DNA from: Capitella teleta
Lineage: Eukaryota > Annelida > Polychaeta > Capitellidae
Assembly (NCBI GenBank): GCA_000328365.1
Contig: KB297637.1
Location: forward strand, 68,279-132,278
Reading direction: 5' to 3'
DNA: 64,000 nt
Below, in pieces: positions 1 through 12,940 of this stretch. Numbering within the stretch: the first letter of the stretch is position 1; each line of letters begins with the position of its first letter. The position numbers and the translations under genes are program-made. The notes beneath the pieces are model-generated. The model ran no database searches. It worked only from the letters and a program-made list of their open reading frames with translations, and was not told the origin of the DNA.

Positions 1-3000
1 TATCCTTCGGCCCCCTCCCTCCTCCATAGATAATTAAGAAAGCAAATGAAGAAAAAATTATAAATGATGAAAAAATAAATAAAAATTCTATAAAAATAAC
101 TTTAAACATGGAATAAATTCACCCACCTTCCAGATTCTTTCTCTCACGCGCCGAATAAAAGACTTTTCGGAGGAGGAATCCATGATTTTCAGAGGAATAG
201 ATGATTTCCAAATGGAGTGATAAAACAGCAAGAACCTTAGTAATTAAAAAATACAAGAATTAAGTGTAGAAGAACCAAGTCAGAGTCGAAGATGTACAGA
301 CGATGTGAGCATAAACTGAAATTTTGAATCAGCGGAAAACGGAAGTTGATATGCAGTATATTTGAATAATGAATATTCATTATGTGACGTCACTACTTTG
401 TTTGTAAAACCTGTTGATTTCTACAGGACATCAATTCATCGCCAATTCCGCTTGCTGCGCATTTGTTTCAAGAATAATACTGATAACGGAATCTCATAAG
501 CGGAAATTAATTCCTTCATTAACTTCACTTCAGCGACGAAGAAGGAGAGAAGAAAAAAAAAAACCTATAATAAATTAAATCCATGCAATGGTCGAAAGAT
601 TTTGAGTCTAAATCGATGAGCAGAAAATCCCTACATAGCTTCATTTCCTTGCCTTCACAATCTGATGCTGAGTTGAATCTGACTCAGAATAATTCGACTA
701 TTAAAACCTATAGAGGATTGAATAAAGAAATGAGAGTGAATGAACGACTGACCTAGTCTATTATTGCTGACAGAACAGCTGGAATGAAAAGTTTTAAACT
801 GGTATAATAACTGAAGGGAAATTTCAGGAGAATTCATTGAAGAAGGAAGTATGTTACAATGAGTACGTCGAGATACCCTCCAAATCCTGCGGACAATTTA
901 TCCGCCAGGCAACATAGAATTCATTAAGTGACAGTAAATCGAGACGCCATAAAATGGCACTGTAAAAGGAAGTGCAAAAGGAATTAAATAATTGTGCAAC
1001 AACACTCGAGCTACAAAATCCAAACCTAGCTAATAGAAGATCTGCTGAGGTCACTAGTTTCGACTTTCCTCGAAATATTTTTTCTAGAGCACAATTGGGA
1101 CCTATAGTACTTCCAAGGTGGATGGCTGCATGTGGTCGATTTATATACAACTTGACCGTTAATGTCTATACCGAGATCACAGGTACTCCTATCATTGTAA
1201 CAGATATATACACTTTAGTTTGAATTGTATTATACAGAATATTCGTTTGCAAAAACTTGACATACTTTAGTAATAATTATTTTAATTGAACTTCTATTAG
1301 AAGCGAAGAGAGTTAAATCGTCCGCAAAACAAAGAGCGCCACAAAACTGCTCAGCAAAATGACAACCACCGTTTGATCAATCTATTTAAAAGGACATCCA
1401 TATAATGACAAAAAAGTAACAGATATAAAACACCTTCCTGTTAACACCATGTGTGCAATTAAAAGGAGTGGAGAGAGAACTTCGCCACTTTACTCTCAAA
1501 GTTTGATTAGTGTACACAGAAATTAAAAAACGAATTACAAGTGGACATACATTTCGATCATCAAGAGCTTTAAACAATTTACAATACAATTACAATATGG
1601 CTTTGATAGTTGAACTCAAGAAGTGAACTTTCATCTGATTAGATCATTGATGGGTTTGATGTTTTTCAACTGCCTCTGAATCACGAATTACTGCCTATAT
1701 TAGTATAGGTCCTTCTGTCACAAAATGCATTAGCCGTATAGGTAAATCGTGCCGAAGCTGATATTTTTGATGAAATGTATAAATTTCGACCTAATTCCTA
1801 AATACAATACCGTAGAGGAACAAACTAATTTCTTCCCAGAAATACATTTTCTGGGGGGTTGAAATATTTACCCCGGGAACGCGACGCGGGGTATAACTTA
1901 GCAGCCTAGCAACGCAATTACAACTTTTTAACAGCATTTTAGAAGTTTTTCAGTGATTTAGCAACCAAATAAAATTAATCGGAAGTCGTACAATGCAACT
2001 TCCGGTTGGATAAAAATGTTTTTATAACCGAAAAGCACTCAAATTCAATGAATGAAGTCGATATTTATTGCAATAGTTTTCTTATTTCTGACATTATACG
2101 GCACAAACTAAGATTGTATAACCTATTGAGATACAATACTCATTTTAATGTAACATTCAAACATGTGAATATCCACAAAAATAGTATGCAGGCTGCGAAT
2201 CGAACACCACCCTTGAAATTCACATTAGTCAAAATAATACCAGTTGAACCATTGTTTGATGGATAATACAAACTAATTATTCTTCAAAATTACATATTCT
2301 CAAAATCAATCCTACGCTTAACTATCTCATGTTGACATAATTTAAAAACGATTCACTTTCGGTTTGCTTTGCATATCGACAGAGCAAAAATCTGAACGAT
2401 TTGGGCATTCAACATTCAATTATGAGTCTATATATTCTATTATATGATAATAATTATATAACAGGTATTATTATGTTAGTACCCTGGGTGTATACATTGA
2501 ATAAAATCTGCTTTTTTATAACTTTAAATCTCCTTGAAAATGTTTTAAAATGTGATATTATAATTAACCCCACCCCAATTAGGCTCATTTGAGCACCTGG
2601 TTCAGACACTTCTTACAGATCCTCTTGTCTATTAATGAAAATTGCATTATAACAGAGAGAACTTCAAGAGGTTCTTAATCAAATTGATTGAACTGGAAGT
2701 CTGAAAATCCTATTTCCGGTGAACTGTTGGTGTTATAGATGGTACCCCTTTTCAAAGATCGTTCTATAACCATCATCCACTGAATTGAAAATGGATGATT
2801 TTACTTTAGCTTAGTTTTGTTATGATGTGATAAAGCTTACCGGAGGCCATACAATTCAACTTCCTGTTTGCTGTACCCATTCTAGCAGCTAGGGGGTAAC
2901 CCTGTTATATAACGGTTGCGCTGCTATTTTGTATTATACTTACTGATCGCTGCCATTTTACACCATTGTGTACTTATTGGTATATTTTCTGTAATCTGAT

Positions 3001-3300
3001 ATCAAATGGGAATGCCTAATTGTTGTAAGTGTAATTGTAACGTTTATCAAAATGACTCTTCAGTTTTCATATCATCATAATAATATGTTAGATTATAAAA
3101 TATGCACACGCCGTCGAGAACACAGTTAGAACAAATATGCGATTTAATTTAATGTCTGTATAGATCGATAAATTATAGGACAAAAACTATAAAATAATAT
3201 TTAGCAAATTATAAGTTTCAAATTAAATTTAAATGAAACATTAAAAGCGCGCAAAATGGAGAGAAATGAAATGTCGTCTGCTGTACGAACGATTTCCAAG
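1..3300. other. AT-rich stretch without a recognised gene
   Basis: Only short open frames below 100 codons occur and none resembles a known protein or has convincing splice sites. Two short related motifs occur near 1978-2008 and 2838-2872, each a CGGA(A/G)G..CATACAAT-like string followed by CAACTTCC or TCAACTTCC, which suggests old copies of one repeat. Nothing else is supported. Confidence 0.5.
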
Positions 3301-3331
3301 AAAAATTTCGCCTGCGTTTCCATAACATAAT

Positions 3332-3484
<153 letters not shown>

Positions 3485-4445
3485 ATTTTATTATATTAAA
3501 GTGCTAAATACAATAATAGTTCCAAAGCACTATAAAAACATAATTATGTACAGGCACATTTACACTTTCAACATGTTTATCTTTGCAATCAGGTGCTATA
3601 AACATGGTGAGAAAACCTATGGCAGGAGCCTCGATCGTCCTCCCCCTGGGCTAAAAACTCACCACACCCATTACATATAAAATAGTTGAAATACTATACG
3701 AATGTACTTGTGAATAAAAACGTTTTTAACCTATTCTTAAAATTCTCTTTGCTGGGCTCAGAGCGAATATTCATGAGCAACGCATTCCACAGGCGTGTAC
3801 CACTATGGCTTATACTTCGCTGGTCTTCATATCGGGTGACATTGGGAACGATGAGGAACCAAGGGTCGTCGCTGTGCCGAAGAGGTCGAGCTGGGACGTA
3901 TTGCTCCAACATCTCTTTCATATATAGAGGCGCACATGGCTCGTGGATTGCAGAGTGAACTTTGTAAAAGTATTTTAAAATCAACGCGTTACTTGATCGG
4001 TTCTTCAATACTGGCGTGATGTGATCTCTCCGTGGAGTCCTCGTCAGGACCCTTGCTGCATGGTTTTGTAGACGCTGCAGTGGTTTTATGATGTTTGCGT
4101 GAACACCCGAGAGAAGTCCATTGTGATAGTCTTGCCTGGATGTGATTATTGCATTGATGACTTTTGCACATGTGGGTTGGTCTAGATTGCTTCTTATGTG
4201 ATTTATGTTCCTGAGGTGGTAGTAGCTGGCTTTCACGGTGTGACTGACTTGTTCTCGCATTGTCATGGACTCATCTAGCCAGCTTCCGAGATTTCTGACA
4301 CTTGTTGATGGTATGATGACGTCATATCCAATAGTCATTGTGATGTTGCTCAGTTTCTTCCGGTTGTGCTTTGTGGCTATTACGAGGAGTTCCGTTTTCT
4401 TGTCATTTAGCTTCAGTCTGTTTAGTCTCATCCATTTGAAACCCC
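3485..4445 (-). mobile_element. 5'-truncated LINE, reverse transcriptase C-terminus (CR1/L2/Jockey group)
   Basis: The minus strand from about 4444 to 3694 is open for some 249 codons. It begins with the conserved RT thumb motif KWMRLNRLKLNDKKTELLV and continues with typical non-LTR blocks: a DYHNGLLSG block, LQRLQNHAARVLTRT, DHITPVLK, a PLYM..LEQYVPARPLRHSDD block, and a C-terminal GTRLWNALLMNIR..FKNRLKTFLF block. The LHWLPV-type block expected after ITPVLK is replaced by unrelated residues, a small local change. About 200 bp of 3'UTR follow, then the (TAAA)n tract. Upstream parts (RT catalytic core, endonuclease) are absent, as usual for a truncated insertion. The uninterrupted frame suggests a fairly young copy. 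Assignment within the CR1/L2/Jockey group is uncertain. Confidence 0.85.
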
Positions 4446-5300
4446 AGAATATGGGGGCTCGGAAAGAAATTTAATTGGCCCCTTCAAGATCAGTAAATGG
4501 GGGCATGTTATTAACCAAATTCAACGAAAAACTAAACTCGATGCAATGAGCTAAAAATTAATATGAGGGGGTAAAATTACCCGATGTTCTCACAATATTT
4601 AACACAATTATTCTTACAGATAATTTTACACCCAATTATCAATTATTATTGATGCCTATCTTAAAAATTCAGGCGTACATTCTGATAAATTTGGGAATAA
4701 AAGATCCAAAAATTAAATCCCCTAGCTCCCCAATTATAATGCAAGCACTTACTTTCGAGTATTCCTGTACACTGTGGCATTTTGTGCATGGAGGTCAATA
4801 GACCCAATGCCTCGATGTGTTCCTGACACCAAATACAAAATAAATACAAAAATAAAAAATACGTGATGTGATCACGTGGTCATTAATAGGAACCTGAACG
4901 CACGCCTCGTGCATGATTGACTGCATGAGGAATTATCTATTAATTATATTTATATATCAATGAAATTGTGATTCTAAGGATAATGATCCCTTGGGTCGCT
5001 GTCACAAAAAAAAAAAATAAAAAAATAAAATAAAAATAAAAATAAATAAAAATAAAATAAAATAAAATATAATAGAATCATTTTCACAACGATTGCAGCT
5101 GAAGCGAGGACTGCTGGGCAGTGGGACTTATCAACACTCGCGGCATTGGGTATTCTGCGCATTGGGTATTGCAATGATCCAACCAGTTTCAAGTCTTGCT
5201 GCCCCTTCGATTTCAGAAGAATCAATCGCCCCTGTTTCACTGCGGCATAAAACACGGTGATGTTTCAACAAAGAGCAACATTTCTTCCTGGTCAGCAACA
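4446..5300. other. Intergenic stretch with an A-rich microsatellite
   Basis: Positions 5007-5091 form an imperfect A-rich (AAAAT/AAATA)n tract. Open frames across it are low-complexity artefacts. The last 100 bp probably hold the promoter or 5'UTR of the lectin gene starting at 5301, but no TATA box or initiator is convincing. Confidence 0.6.
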
Positions 5301-7648
5301 ATGAATCTGTGGCGAATAGTTCTTCTGGCTCTCTGGAGCTGCGTCTTGGGAGAACCTGAAGGTGAGAATAGAGATTAGATTGTCGTTGTCTGTTAAATGC
5401 ATAGATATGGAGATTAATTTATATTTTAAACAGGATGGGACATCGGCCTATTATCCATTTTGAAAGAAGTGGTCATTGCATATCGCCTAAGTCAGGGGTT
5501 GGCATATGGCGGCCCGCGAGAGCTCTGGGTCCGGCCCGTGGCTTAGGTTTCCACGAAGACTGTAGCAGAAAATGCCCTGATCGGTAGTGTTACACAAAGC
5601 CATTTAATAGCTTAGGTCACCTTTAAGAGTATTTAAAAATTTAAATACTCTAATATTAGTAACAAGTCATCCTGTCCGCTGGAGTGCTACAAATTTGAGT
5701 GGGTCATTGCAGATATTCATTTGTGGAGTAGAAACACATTGCCTGCGTCAAGGAATTTTGGTCAGTGATAATCGCACCGACATTCACTGTTCACTCAACT
5801 CAATGTTGAACATTTTGATATGTAACACATTCCACAAGAATATGGCAAGATGTTACCAATTAAGGCTGACATCCTTTTGTTACAAGGACAATAATAGTTA
5901 CCTGGCTCCATTGACGCACCCGCCCCATGGCGTGGGCTCTGACTCTTGAAAACGCAACACCATGTGACATGTAATTCTAGTTTCAAGAGGAGCTAAAACC
6001 AAAATGTTTTGAGTATAACCATATATTATAACCATAATGCTCGTTTAAGGAAATCCCTGTCAAACTGCCCAGATTTTGGACTTTGGTACTTTGGTGCTTA
6101 TTTTTAGTAAAAAATCCCAGGGGGGGGGGTGGCGCAACTCCCGGACCCCCTAGCGGTGCTTCCCCTGTGCAGGCTTCTGTGCCTTCGGTACAGCTTTTCT
6201 TGTCCTCATATCTTTTAGAAAAACCCTGCCCTGTGAAAATGCTATGCAGTTTATTAATTAGTTATTATAGCCTATTATCTGGTCTGGCTCCTTGCCACGT
6301 GGCTTTATCCTGATCCGGCCCTCCGCCCAATATGAGATGCCGACCCCTGGCCTAAGTGAAAGACTCGCAGTTTTGCACTAATTATGAAATACACGTCTAC
6401 CCAACATGGAATTCGTAAAAACACAGAAAAGATAAAACTAAGGCCAAATTTGCTAACAGATTATTAATTTGTGAATTTATTTTAGCGTGTTTTGCTTCGC
6501 CAAAACCGGAATCTACGATAATCGAGTGAGCGGATGACAGAGTTGCCATCTCTAAATATACAAGCTAATCTCCATATCTATGGTAATTTGTTCAACCCCC
6601 AAATTGCACATTTTTTGTCCTGTTTGTGGAAACACCTTAACATAATTATTGCAAAGGATCAGATTGATGTGGTTCTCAAAACATTTACTTTTTATCAGAT
6701 TTATAGTCTTGTTCTTTCTCTCTGGCCTTGAACGCCAGTCACCTTTAGTGATATGTTCCCAATCAATAATATCTATGTAATAGCAAAAGTATAGACCTCG
6801 ATCATTAGCTTTTACATATGTATACTTACATGTGACTTATATTTCAGGTTCTCACTACTACCACAACAAAAAGTTTTACTTTAGCTCCGAAATAAAGATT
6901 TGGACGGAGGCGAAAGACGCGTGTGCCCAGATGCAAGGATCTCTCTTTGTCCCCAAGCAAAATCATCAAAGTTAGTTTCAAGTTGTTGCACTTTGTATAT
7001 CCAACCCATAAAGAGTGAGGATTTGTCAAATCTCGTGGAGGCCTAAAATAGCCCATAATTAAATTCTGTGTTCAGCGAATGTAATGCATCTCAAAGGTGC
7101 GCGCATTTCCGTGAATGTATTACTGAACACATCGATCAACATGTGCATGCCACTACTTCATGATACCTGAATGTGGTTTATGGGAACAGCTTTTAAATAA
7201 ATCATCTGTGATGATTCACAAAATTACTTTAATTAAATATTAACTATATTGTATTATATCTGTATTCTATTAGCTATTTAAAGCAAAAACAAACATATAG
7301 GGTTAATAGGGGGGGGCTACATTATATTTCGTTAGTTGATACAGAAGACGCTTGGTAATTGCAGTCTTCTTGGCATTCTATCATTTTTTTTTTTCGATAT
7401 CGACGAATACCCCGTTGCCATGCAGTGGGATTAAACATTCGATGTAATCTCCCAATGTGATCTATTGATGAGCGACCGTTTGTCTTCGTCGCGTTCACAT
7501 AATAATGATTGCAACGTGGTCTTTGTGTCCCTTAGGATTACTGTTTTCTCGGGCATCGATTTGGTTCTTTCCAAAATACTCTTAACGATTCATTGAACAC
7601 AATGTAAACGCATTGTTCAGACTTGTATTTGTGTAGTTCTACGCTGGT

Positions 7649-7681
<33 letters not shown>

Positions 7682-10600
7682 TTCACAAAGAAAATACCAT
7701 TCCACATTAACATCAGCGCCAATGCACGATCTCTTTGGTTCATTGCATCATTTGAATATACGCGGGTTGTTCGAAAAGTTCTCTGCCTAACATAAAACGC
7801 GCAATACTAGAAATGTAAAATTTGAGGGTTTGATAGAACAACTATTCACAAAATCACGCGTGGCTTTGTTATTTCCATGAGATAATCCTTTTTTGATTGA
7901 GCGCACTTCCGTCGATACCACTGTCAAAGCCTCATTTTGTGCCAAACGTTTAAATTGTGGGCCTCTCAAAACTCTTTCTCGAAAAATCTGATTGCTGATT
8001 TCAATAGAGTACACTGCTTGTCAATTGGTTTTGCTGTGATGCAAATTAAATGGAATTCTGTCAATAAAAAAAAAATCTAGTTAGGGCAGCAATTGCGCTT
8101 GGGAGTTGCATTAAAAATACCCGTCCATTTTTCATCACTCGATCAAATGGCCACTCAGCTAGTAAACATAATTATTTCGCCACATTTGCAAACAATATTT
8201 GTGATGTGTGGAAGAGATATATACTTGGCACATCTGCTGCTGCGTTAAAATTTGGTCTTATTGATAATTAAGATTGGTATACCACTATGTATATATTTCG
8301 GAGAAATCTGTTTATGAAATATTTTGAAATCGATTTTGAATTAGCGCATAAATCATGAGTTTCCCGTATTTTGATCAAATGCCGACCATTGCTTTACTCA
8401 AATTGACGCTAGAGATGATCACGTGACTTTCTCGAAAATTCAGGGTTTGTAATTTTCGTCTGAAAAGCTAACCAATATTCAAGTCAAATTTCATATTTCC
8501 GGTGATAACGTGTTTTGGTTTTTTTTTTTTTTTTTTTTTTTTAGGCCGAAAAGTTTAAGAACAACCCTTGTATGTATGTATAGATAGTCAAATTCTCATT
8601 TCATAGCTGACTGTCCGAACGTATTATTAAATGGAAGCAAGTCGTGGCTTTTAAACCCGTGGAAATTGGTGGAAATGTTACAAATCATGTATTGAAATCT
8701 ACTATTACATGAATGCGCCACACTATTTGAAAAGAGGTTCCGTCCAATATTTTTTAGTAAATTCAGCAAATATACACCGAAATTACAGCCATTCGGCTTA
8801 TTTGCATAATAGTTGAGGGAGCATACCTTGCGTCACAAGGAAATCAAATTTTCGACGTATCATTAGGATGAAGCGTGAAGTGATGAAGAGTCCCCCGCTT
8901 GTTCATTTGCATATTAGGTCAGGGTGAACGAGGTCAATAATTCAGTGAGAATTTGATAATCTGTTCAATCAGGCGTTCATTTGGTTTTATTATATAAAAT
9001 GAAGATAATATTATGGTTCGTGTATTTTATTATTTATTTAGATGGCAAAATATATCCGGGTTAGTTTGTTTGAGTTTGAGGCTCAATTGTGTTGGTGTTT
9101 CTAATTGCCAAAATTAAATCATTATCCACGAGAATCAGAAATTGAGCGACTGAATATATGTAATATCTGGTTAAATATATAGAGATCTCTGTCTGAATAT
9201 GAGAATATTCAGATGACATTCGGTTAACATGGATATTAACTCTGTGGCACGATCATTAAAAAGAAATGCCTTCAATGGAACTTACTTACCTCATTGCATG
9301 AGTACATGCCATATTGAGTAGATTACAAGTCAAGGCATAATATGGCATATACAATGGCAATAACTAACACAGAATAGATATGTTATCTGTAATAACTGAT
9401 AAGTAATTACTGATGAGTGATGACCGGATAATTCATTCCCTTGAAACATAGATTCTGCTGGATATGACCAATAGATTTATAGATAGATTTGAGAAAAAAA
9501 AAAATACAACAATCAAACCAAGATCGGAATTTTTTGGACTAATCTATACTGATGAATACATGTTTGAGGACATGATTAAATTGCGTGTACATTTGCAGCA
9601 CAGTTTGTCATGGACATTCTTGAAGTGAGTGGGTCCGAAGCATTTTGGTGGACAGGGGTCAATGACCGGAGCCAAGAATCGAGATACGTCGACACATTCG
9701 ATAGGGAGATCACTTACACGAACTGGTTTCCAGGTAAAATGACAATCATTGGCATGTTGCATCGTAAGGCATTGAATATTCCTCGATTGAAGCACCAACA
9801 TTATTAAAAAGTATTGAAAGCATATACATTATTGTCTCAGGACATCCCCCGGATGAATACAACGAGCAGCCAACCAAGGGTGAAGTGTACCAGGACTGCG
9901 TGGAGCTCAGAAGAGCTTTCTCAAACAAGGATAGTAACGGTCCTATTGACGTAGGCCAATACTACTGGAATGACGTCACATGCGACGCCACGGACAGACA
10001 TTACATTTGCGAAATCACACGTGAGTGTCAATGATTCAGCAAATGGGTTGCATTGAATCATAATTGAAGGATCCATGTATGATATCACTGTATTATTGGC
10101 AGTTCCATGGAGACCGCACTTTTGTTTACATCAAGTCACACAGCTTCAGTCAAATGATTCAATGCCAGAAAAGGTTCTCAGATAGGCAACTGTCAACAAT
10201 CATCCTACTTGCATCATTAATGCTTATTATTATATTCTGACCATCTGCTAAATTTCACTCAGTTTCCAATGTTTTATCCAATATTACGAATAACTCATGC
10301 AATTGCTGATTGGTCAAGAACCAGAGTCAGTGGTATAACAGCCATGTTATAGTACATTTAATCAACTGTTGTTACAAATATCTTAATACAATGTATTCCC
10401 GATTCAGTTTGTGGTTTTGGACCAGTTCCCGAAGTCGAGTGTTCTGATGAAATGAACTCTGCATATGGTTGCGCAATCGACAACCACATGCTGCACACGT
10501 CAACTGAGACATTGGACACCCTGCCCGGGGAAACCCAAATGACCTGCTTCATGCGATGTCTGTCCCATGTCAGCTGTCAATCCGTCAACTTTGACTCATC

Positions 10601-10697
10601 TGCACTTAGTTGTCAGCTGATATCAGTCAGAGCAGAATCTCTGGCTGAACTGATATCAGCACAGACATCAGTTTACTTGTCAACTAATTTGTGCTGA
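5301..10697 (+). CDS. Secreted C-type lectin-like protein with C-terminal PAN/apple domain
   Basis: Five exons join in phase 1: 5301-5361, 6848-6970, 9599-9733, 9841-10020, 10408-10697, giving 262 residues and a TGA stop. Exon 1 encodes a signal peptide (MNLWRIVLLALWSCVLGEPE). Residues ~21-165 form a C-type lectin domain: KIWTEAKDACAQMQGSL opens it, FWWTGVND and ITYTNWFPG lie mid-domain, and YYWNDVTCDATDRHYICE closes it with the WND motif and the two C-terminal cysteines. The sugar-specificity EPN/QPD tripeptide is not obvious, so carbohydrate binding is uncertain. Exon 5 is a cysteine-rich PAN/apple module (GETQMTCFMRCLSHVSCQSV, then a SCQLIS ending). No membrane segment follows, so secretion is expected. 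Introns 1 and 2 carry DNA transposons. Likely role: recognition or adhesion, possibly innate immunity (inference). Confidence 0.88.
5493..6349. mobile_element. Non-autonomous hAT-type DNA transposon in lectin intron 1
   Basis: The element begins CAGGGGTTGGCATATGGC and ends with ATGCCGACCCCTG, matching inverted ends typical of hAT elements; GTCCGGCCCG and GATCCGGCCC lie just inside the two ends. It is flanked by a perfect 8-bp target duplication GCCTAAGT (5485-5492 and 6350-6357). Its 857 bp contain no transposase frame, so it is a MITE-like passenger. The intact target duplication suggests a fairly recent insertion. Confidence 0.93.
7649..7680. repeat. Poly-T tract
   Basis: About 32 consecutive T residues in lectin intron 2, close to the mariner-like copy A. 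A simple slippage tract with no further function visible. Confidence 0.95.
7761..8570. mobile_element. Mariner-like non-autonomous element, copy A, in lectin intron 2
   Basis: The 5' end (CGCGGGTTGTTCGAAAAG, then TTCTCTGCCTAA) and the 3' end (TTAGGCCGAAAAG...GAACAACCCTTG) form imperfect inverted repeats of about 30 bp flanked by TA on both sides, as for Tc1/mariner insertions. The body holds no recognisable transposase. Segments match the copies at 12941 and 58975, which shows a local repeat family. A poly-T run at about 8518-8542 lies just inside the 3' end. Confidence 0.8.
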
Positions 10698-11866
10698 ACA
10701 CATAAACAACAAAAACAAAAAGATTCGGACACTGAATACAAAATTATGACTATTACGTTTTGCATGACATTACGTGGATTTGAATCTTTGTTTTATTGTA
10801 ATAATTTATGATTGAAATTTTGTCACCCGAGACCAATGTTCCTTCTGTACTTAATTCTGTCAGTTAGGTCTAATTGGTAAGTTTATGCTTAGAAACGTTG
10901 AATTTATGCATGCTATTTTTATTTTTATTTGATTGTATTGTGTTTTTTGTTTTGATTTGTGTGACAATTATATTCTGCTCATCGCTGGGGAAATTTTTGT
11001 CTGTGCATTGAAAATACAGCATTTGGGTCAATTTTGTTGGAAACTTCAATACTCGTAACTCGTGTTCAAAAGTTATAATGAACTATGTACCTTTCTGTAG
11101 ATCCATCACTGTGAATTTCCGGTGTTGTTAGAACAATCCCATTACTCCCCGCACTGCGCATGCAATGGTTTTGTGATAACAGTATATATACATGTATGAA
11201 ACAAATCACATTTCATGCACGATATAATAAGGAATACTTAAAAGTTTGTAACGTACAAATTTACCTCAAAAGTCTGGCAAACAATTATCATTTCACCAAA
11301 ATGTTCATTGTGATTGATTAGTGCAAAAGAAATCGTTTGTGGTTTAAACGATAACGCTAGTCCGGAATTTCCGGATATAGGTTGAAAATGGCCACATTTG
11401 AGCAGCATGAAAGTGCTGGGCTATATTCTAATACTAGAATTTCAACTCTGTGACCTAGTTCAGAACCTGCCAAGAACTCGATGGCTCCCCTTTCTTATTA
11501 CAACGCCCACAATCTTTTGCATGTGTATAGTTTTGGTCCTTTGGTATAATAATATATTATATATATACAGACACATTCGTTTTTTTGTTTGTGTATGTTT
11601 ATAGCCACTAACGTTTATAAAATGCGAAAAGAATTGAACTGATTTTTAGCATGAATTGCAAACCACGGAAATTGTACGATATACCGAAATGTTTGGTTTA
11701 CAGATTGATTTTCAAACGCTCTTTTAATCAAATTTCACTCGTAATATATAATAATACTTATACTGGTTATCTTTCGTGATTGCATTATTGTGTTATTTAA
11801 TCCTTGAACTATTGAATTATGTGATATAATAAACGAAGATGGAAATCTGATAACCAACCCAATAAT
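10698..11866. other. Probable lectin 3'UTR and intergenic DNA
   Basis: No coding frame is supported. The first AATAAA found on the plus strand after the lectin stop is near 11828, just before the next gene. Either the lectin has a long 3'UTR or it uses a variant signal. The assignment is uncertain. Confidence 0.4.
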
Positions 11867-11947
11867 ATGTATCATATTTCGTCAAGCAGAGCTTCAGTTG
11901 CCATAGAAACAACCACTTCCTTTTCGACCATCTTTGAGCCTTTCAAA

Positions 11948-12505
11948 ATGTCTTCATCGCCAATCGCCCACCCTGCCTCTCAGAGACAGCGCTATCTACA
12001 ACGCATCCGCTCAATGAATCCATCTCAACTTCTCCGTCGACTTAACCAACATGGAGTTACTCCAAATGAATTTATTATACGTCGATCACTAAGTGACTTT
12101 GTGAAGTCGCAGCACAATGGAATGACCCACGAAACAGCCACTCGGGCGTTCTACCAGGCACTGTACATCATTAAGATGAAAACCTTCAAGAAAGACTGTC
12201 ATTTGTGGCGGCATAAGTTTGCAGATGCAGTGTCTGAAATGGACTCTGTTGAAATGGACAATTACGAGCAATCAATGCGTGTGATGAACACTTTGGATGA
12301 GTTGCATGGATGTAGGATCGTGAAGCAGGAGGACAAGGTGATCGTCGTGGAAGACGGAACTCAGGATTTGGTGGCTCACTTCCGGTCCGTCGCAGATAAT
12401 CTCCGGAATGTAAATCCGGAAATAAAAGAAAACGTTGTGAAAGAAAATGTCGACGCTGATTCTAAACGAATCAAATTGAATGAGAATGATTACATTTTCA
12501 TTTAA
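11948..12505 (+). CDS. Orphan single-exon protein, function unknown
   Basis: The frame is open from 11867, but the ATG at 11948 in the context tcaaaATGtct is the better start. It gives 185 residues: MSSSPIAHPASQRQRYLQRI at the N-terminus, a predicted helical core with SQLLRRLNQHGVTPNEFIIR, ATRAFYQALYIIKMK and MRVMNTLDELHGCRIV, and a charged C-terminal tail rich in K, E, N and D. No signal peptide or membrane segment is visible. The residues between 11867 and 11948 look like 5'UTR, and gagcttcag at about 11886-11894 could be an acceptor. A poly(A) signal AATAAA lies about 45 bp after the stop. I do not recognise the family. The AFYQALYIIK stretch faintly recalls the winged-helix end of kleisins, but this is too weak to name. 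Coding potential is good: long open frame and balanced composition unlike its AT-rich flanks. Confidence 0.65.
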   Translation: MSSSPIAHPASQRQRYLQRIRSMNPSQLLRRLNQHGVTPNEFIIRRSLSDFVKSQHNGMTHETATRAFYQALYIIKMKTFKKDCHLWRHKFADAVSEMDSVEMDNYEQSMRVMNTLDELHGCRIVKQEDKVIVVEDGTQDLVAHFRSVADNLRNVNPEIKENVVKENVDADSKRIKLNENDYIFI

Positions 12506-12940
12506 AACACTTTAAATGGATCAAGGAAAGATTGAAATTAAAGAACCAATAAATATTCAGAGACCTTTATAATATGATTGTGTCATATCTCAGTTCATAA
12601 GTGGTAATTGGTTGCTTATTGAATGATATTTTCTTTATAAATAATTATTTGTTCTGATGATGTAATTTATGATGAGCGTTAGATGAGCATTTAAACCATT
12701 CTTGTGATTTTAAATATTTGCTTCAAATTTCGACTGAATTAATTTACCGGAGTGACCTGAACAATCATACGCTCGTCAATTGCCGAATCCGCAGGTGAGC
12801 GACGTTTCACTTATGTGATGTCCAATATAGCGTACGTTTGTATAGTGCTTATGATTCTGCTGACTAATGGCTCTCTGAATAGTTGTCGCAATCATAACGT
12901 TGAAATCAGTCCAGTTGAGGTCATAGTGTCGACTCGTGTA

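Noticed and set aside
3686-3958. Plus-strand frame of 90 codons
   Set aside because: It is the antisense shadow of the LINE reverse-transcriptase frame on the minus strand.
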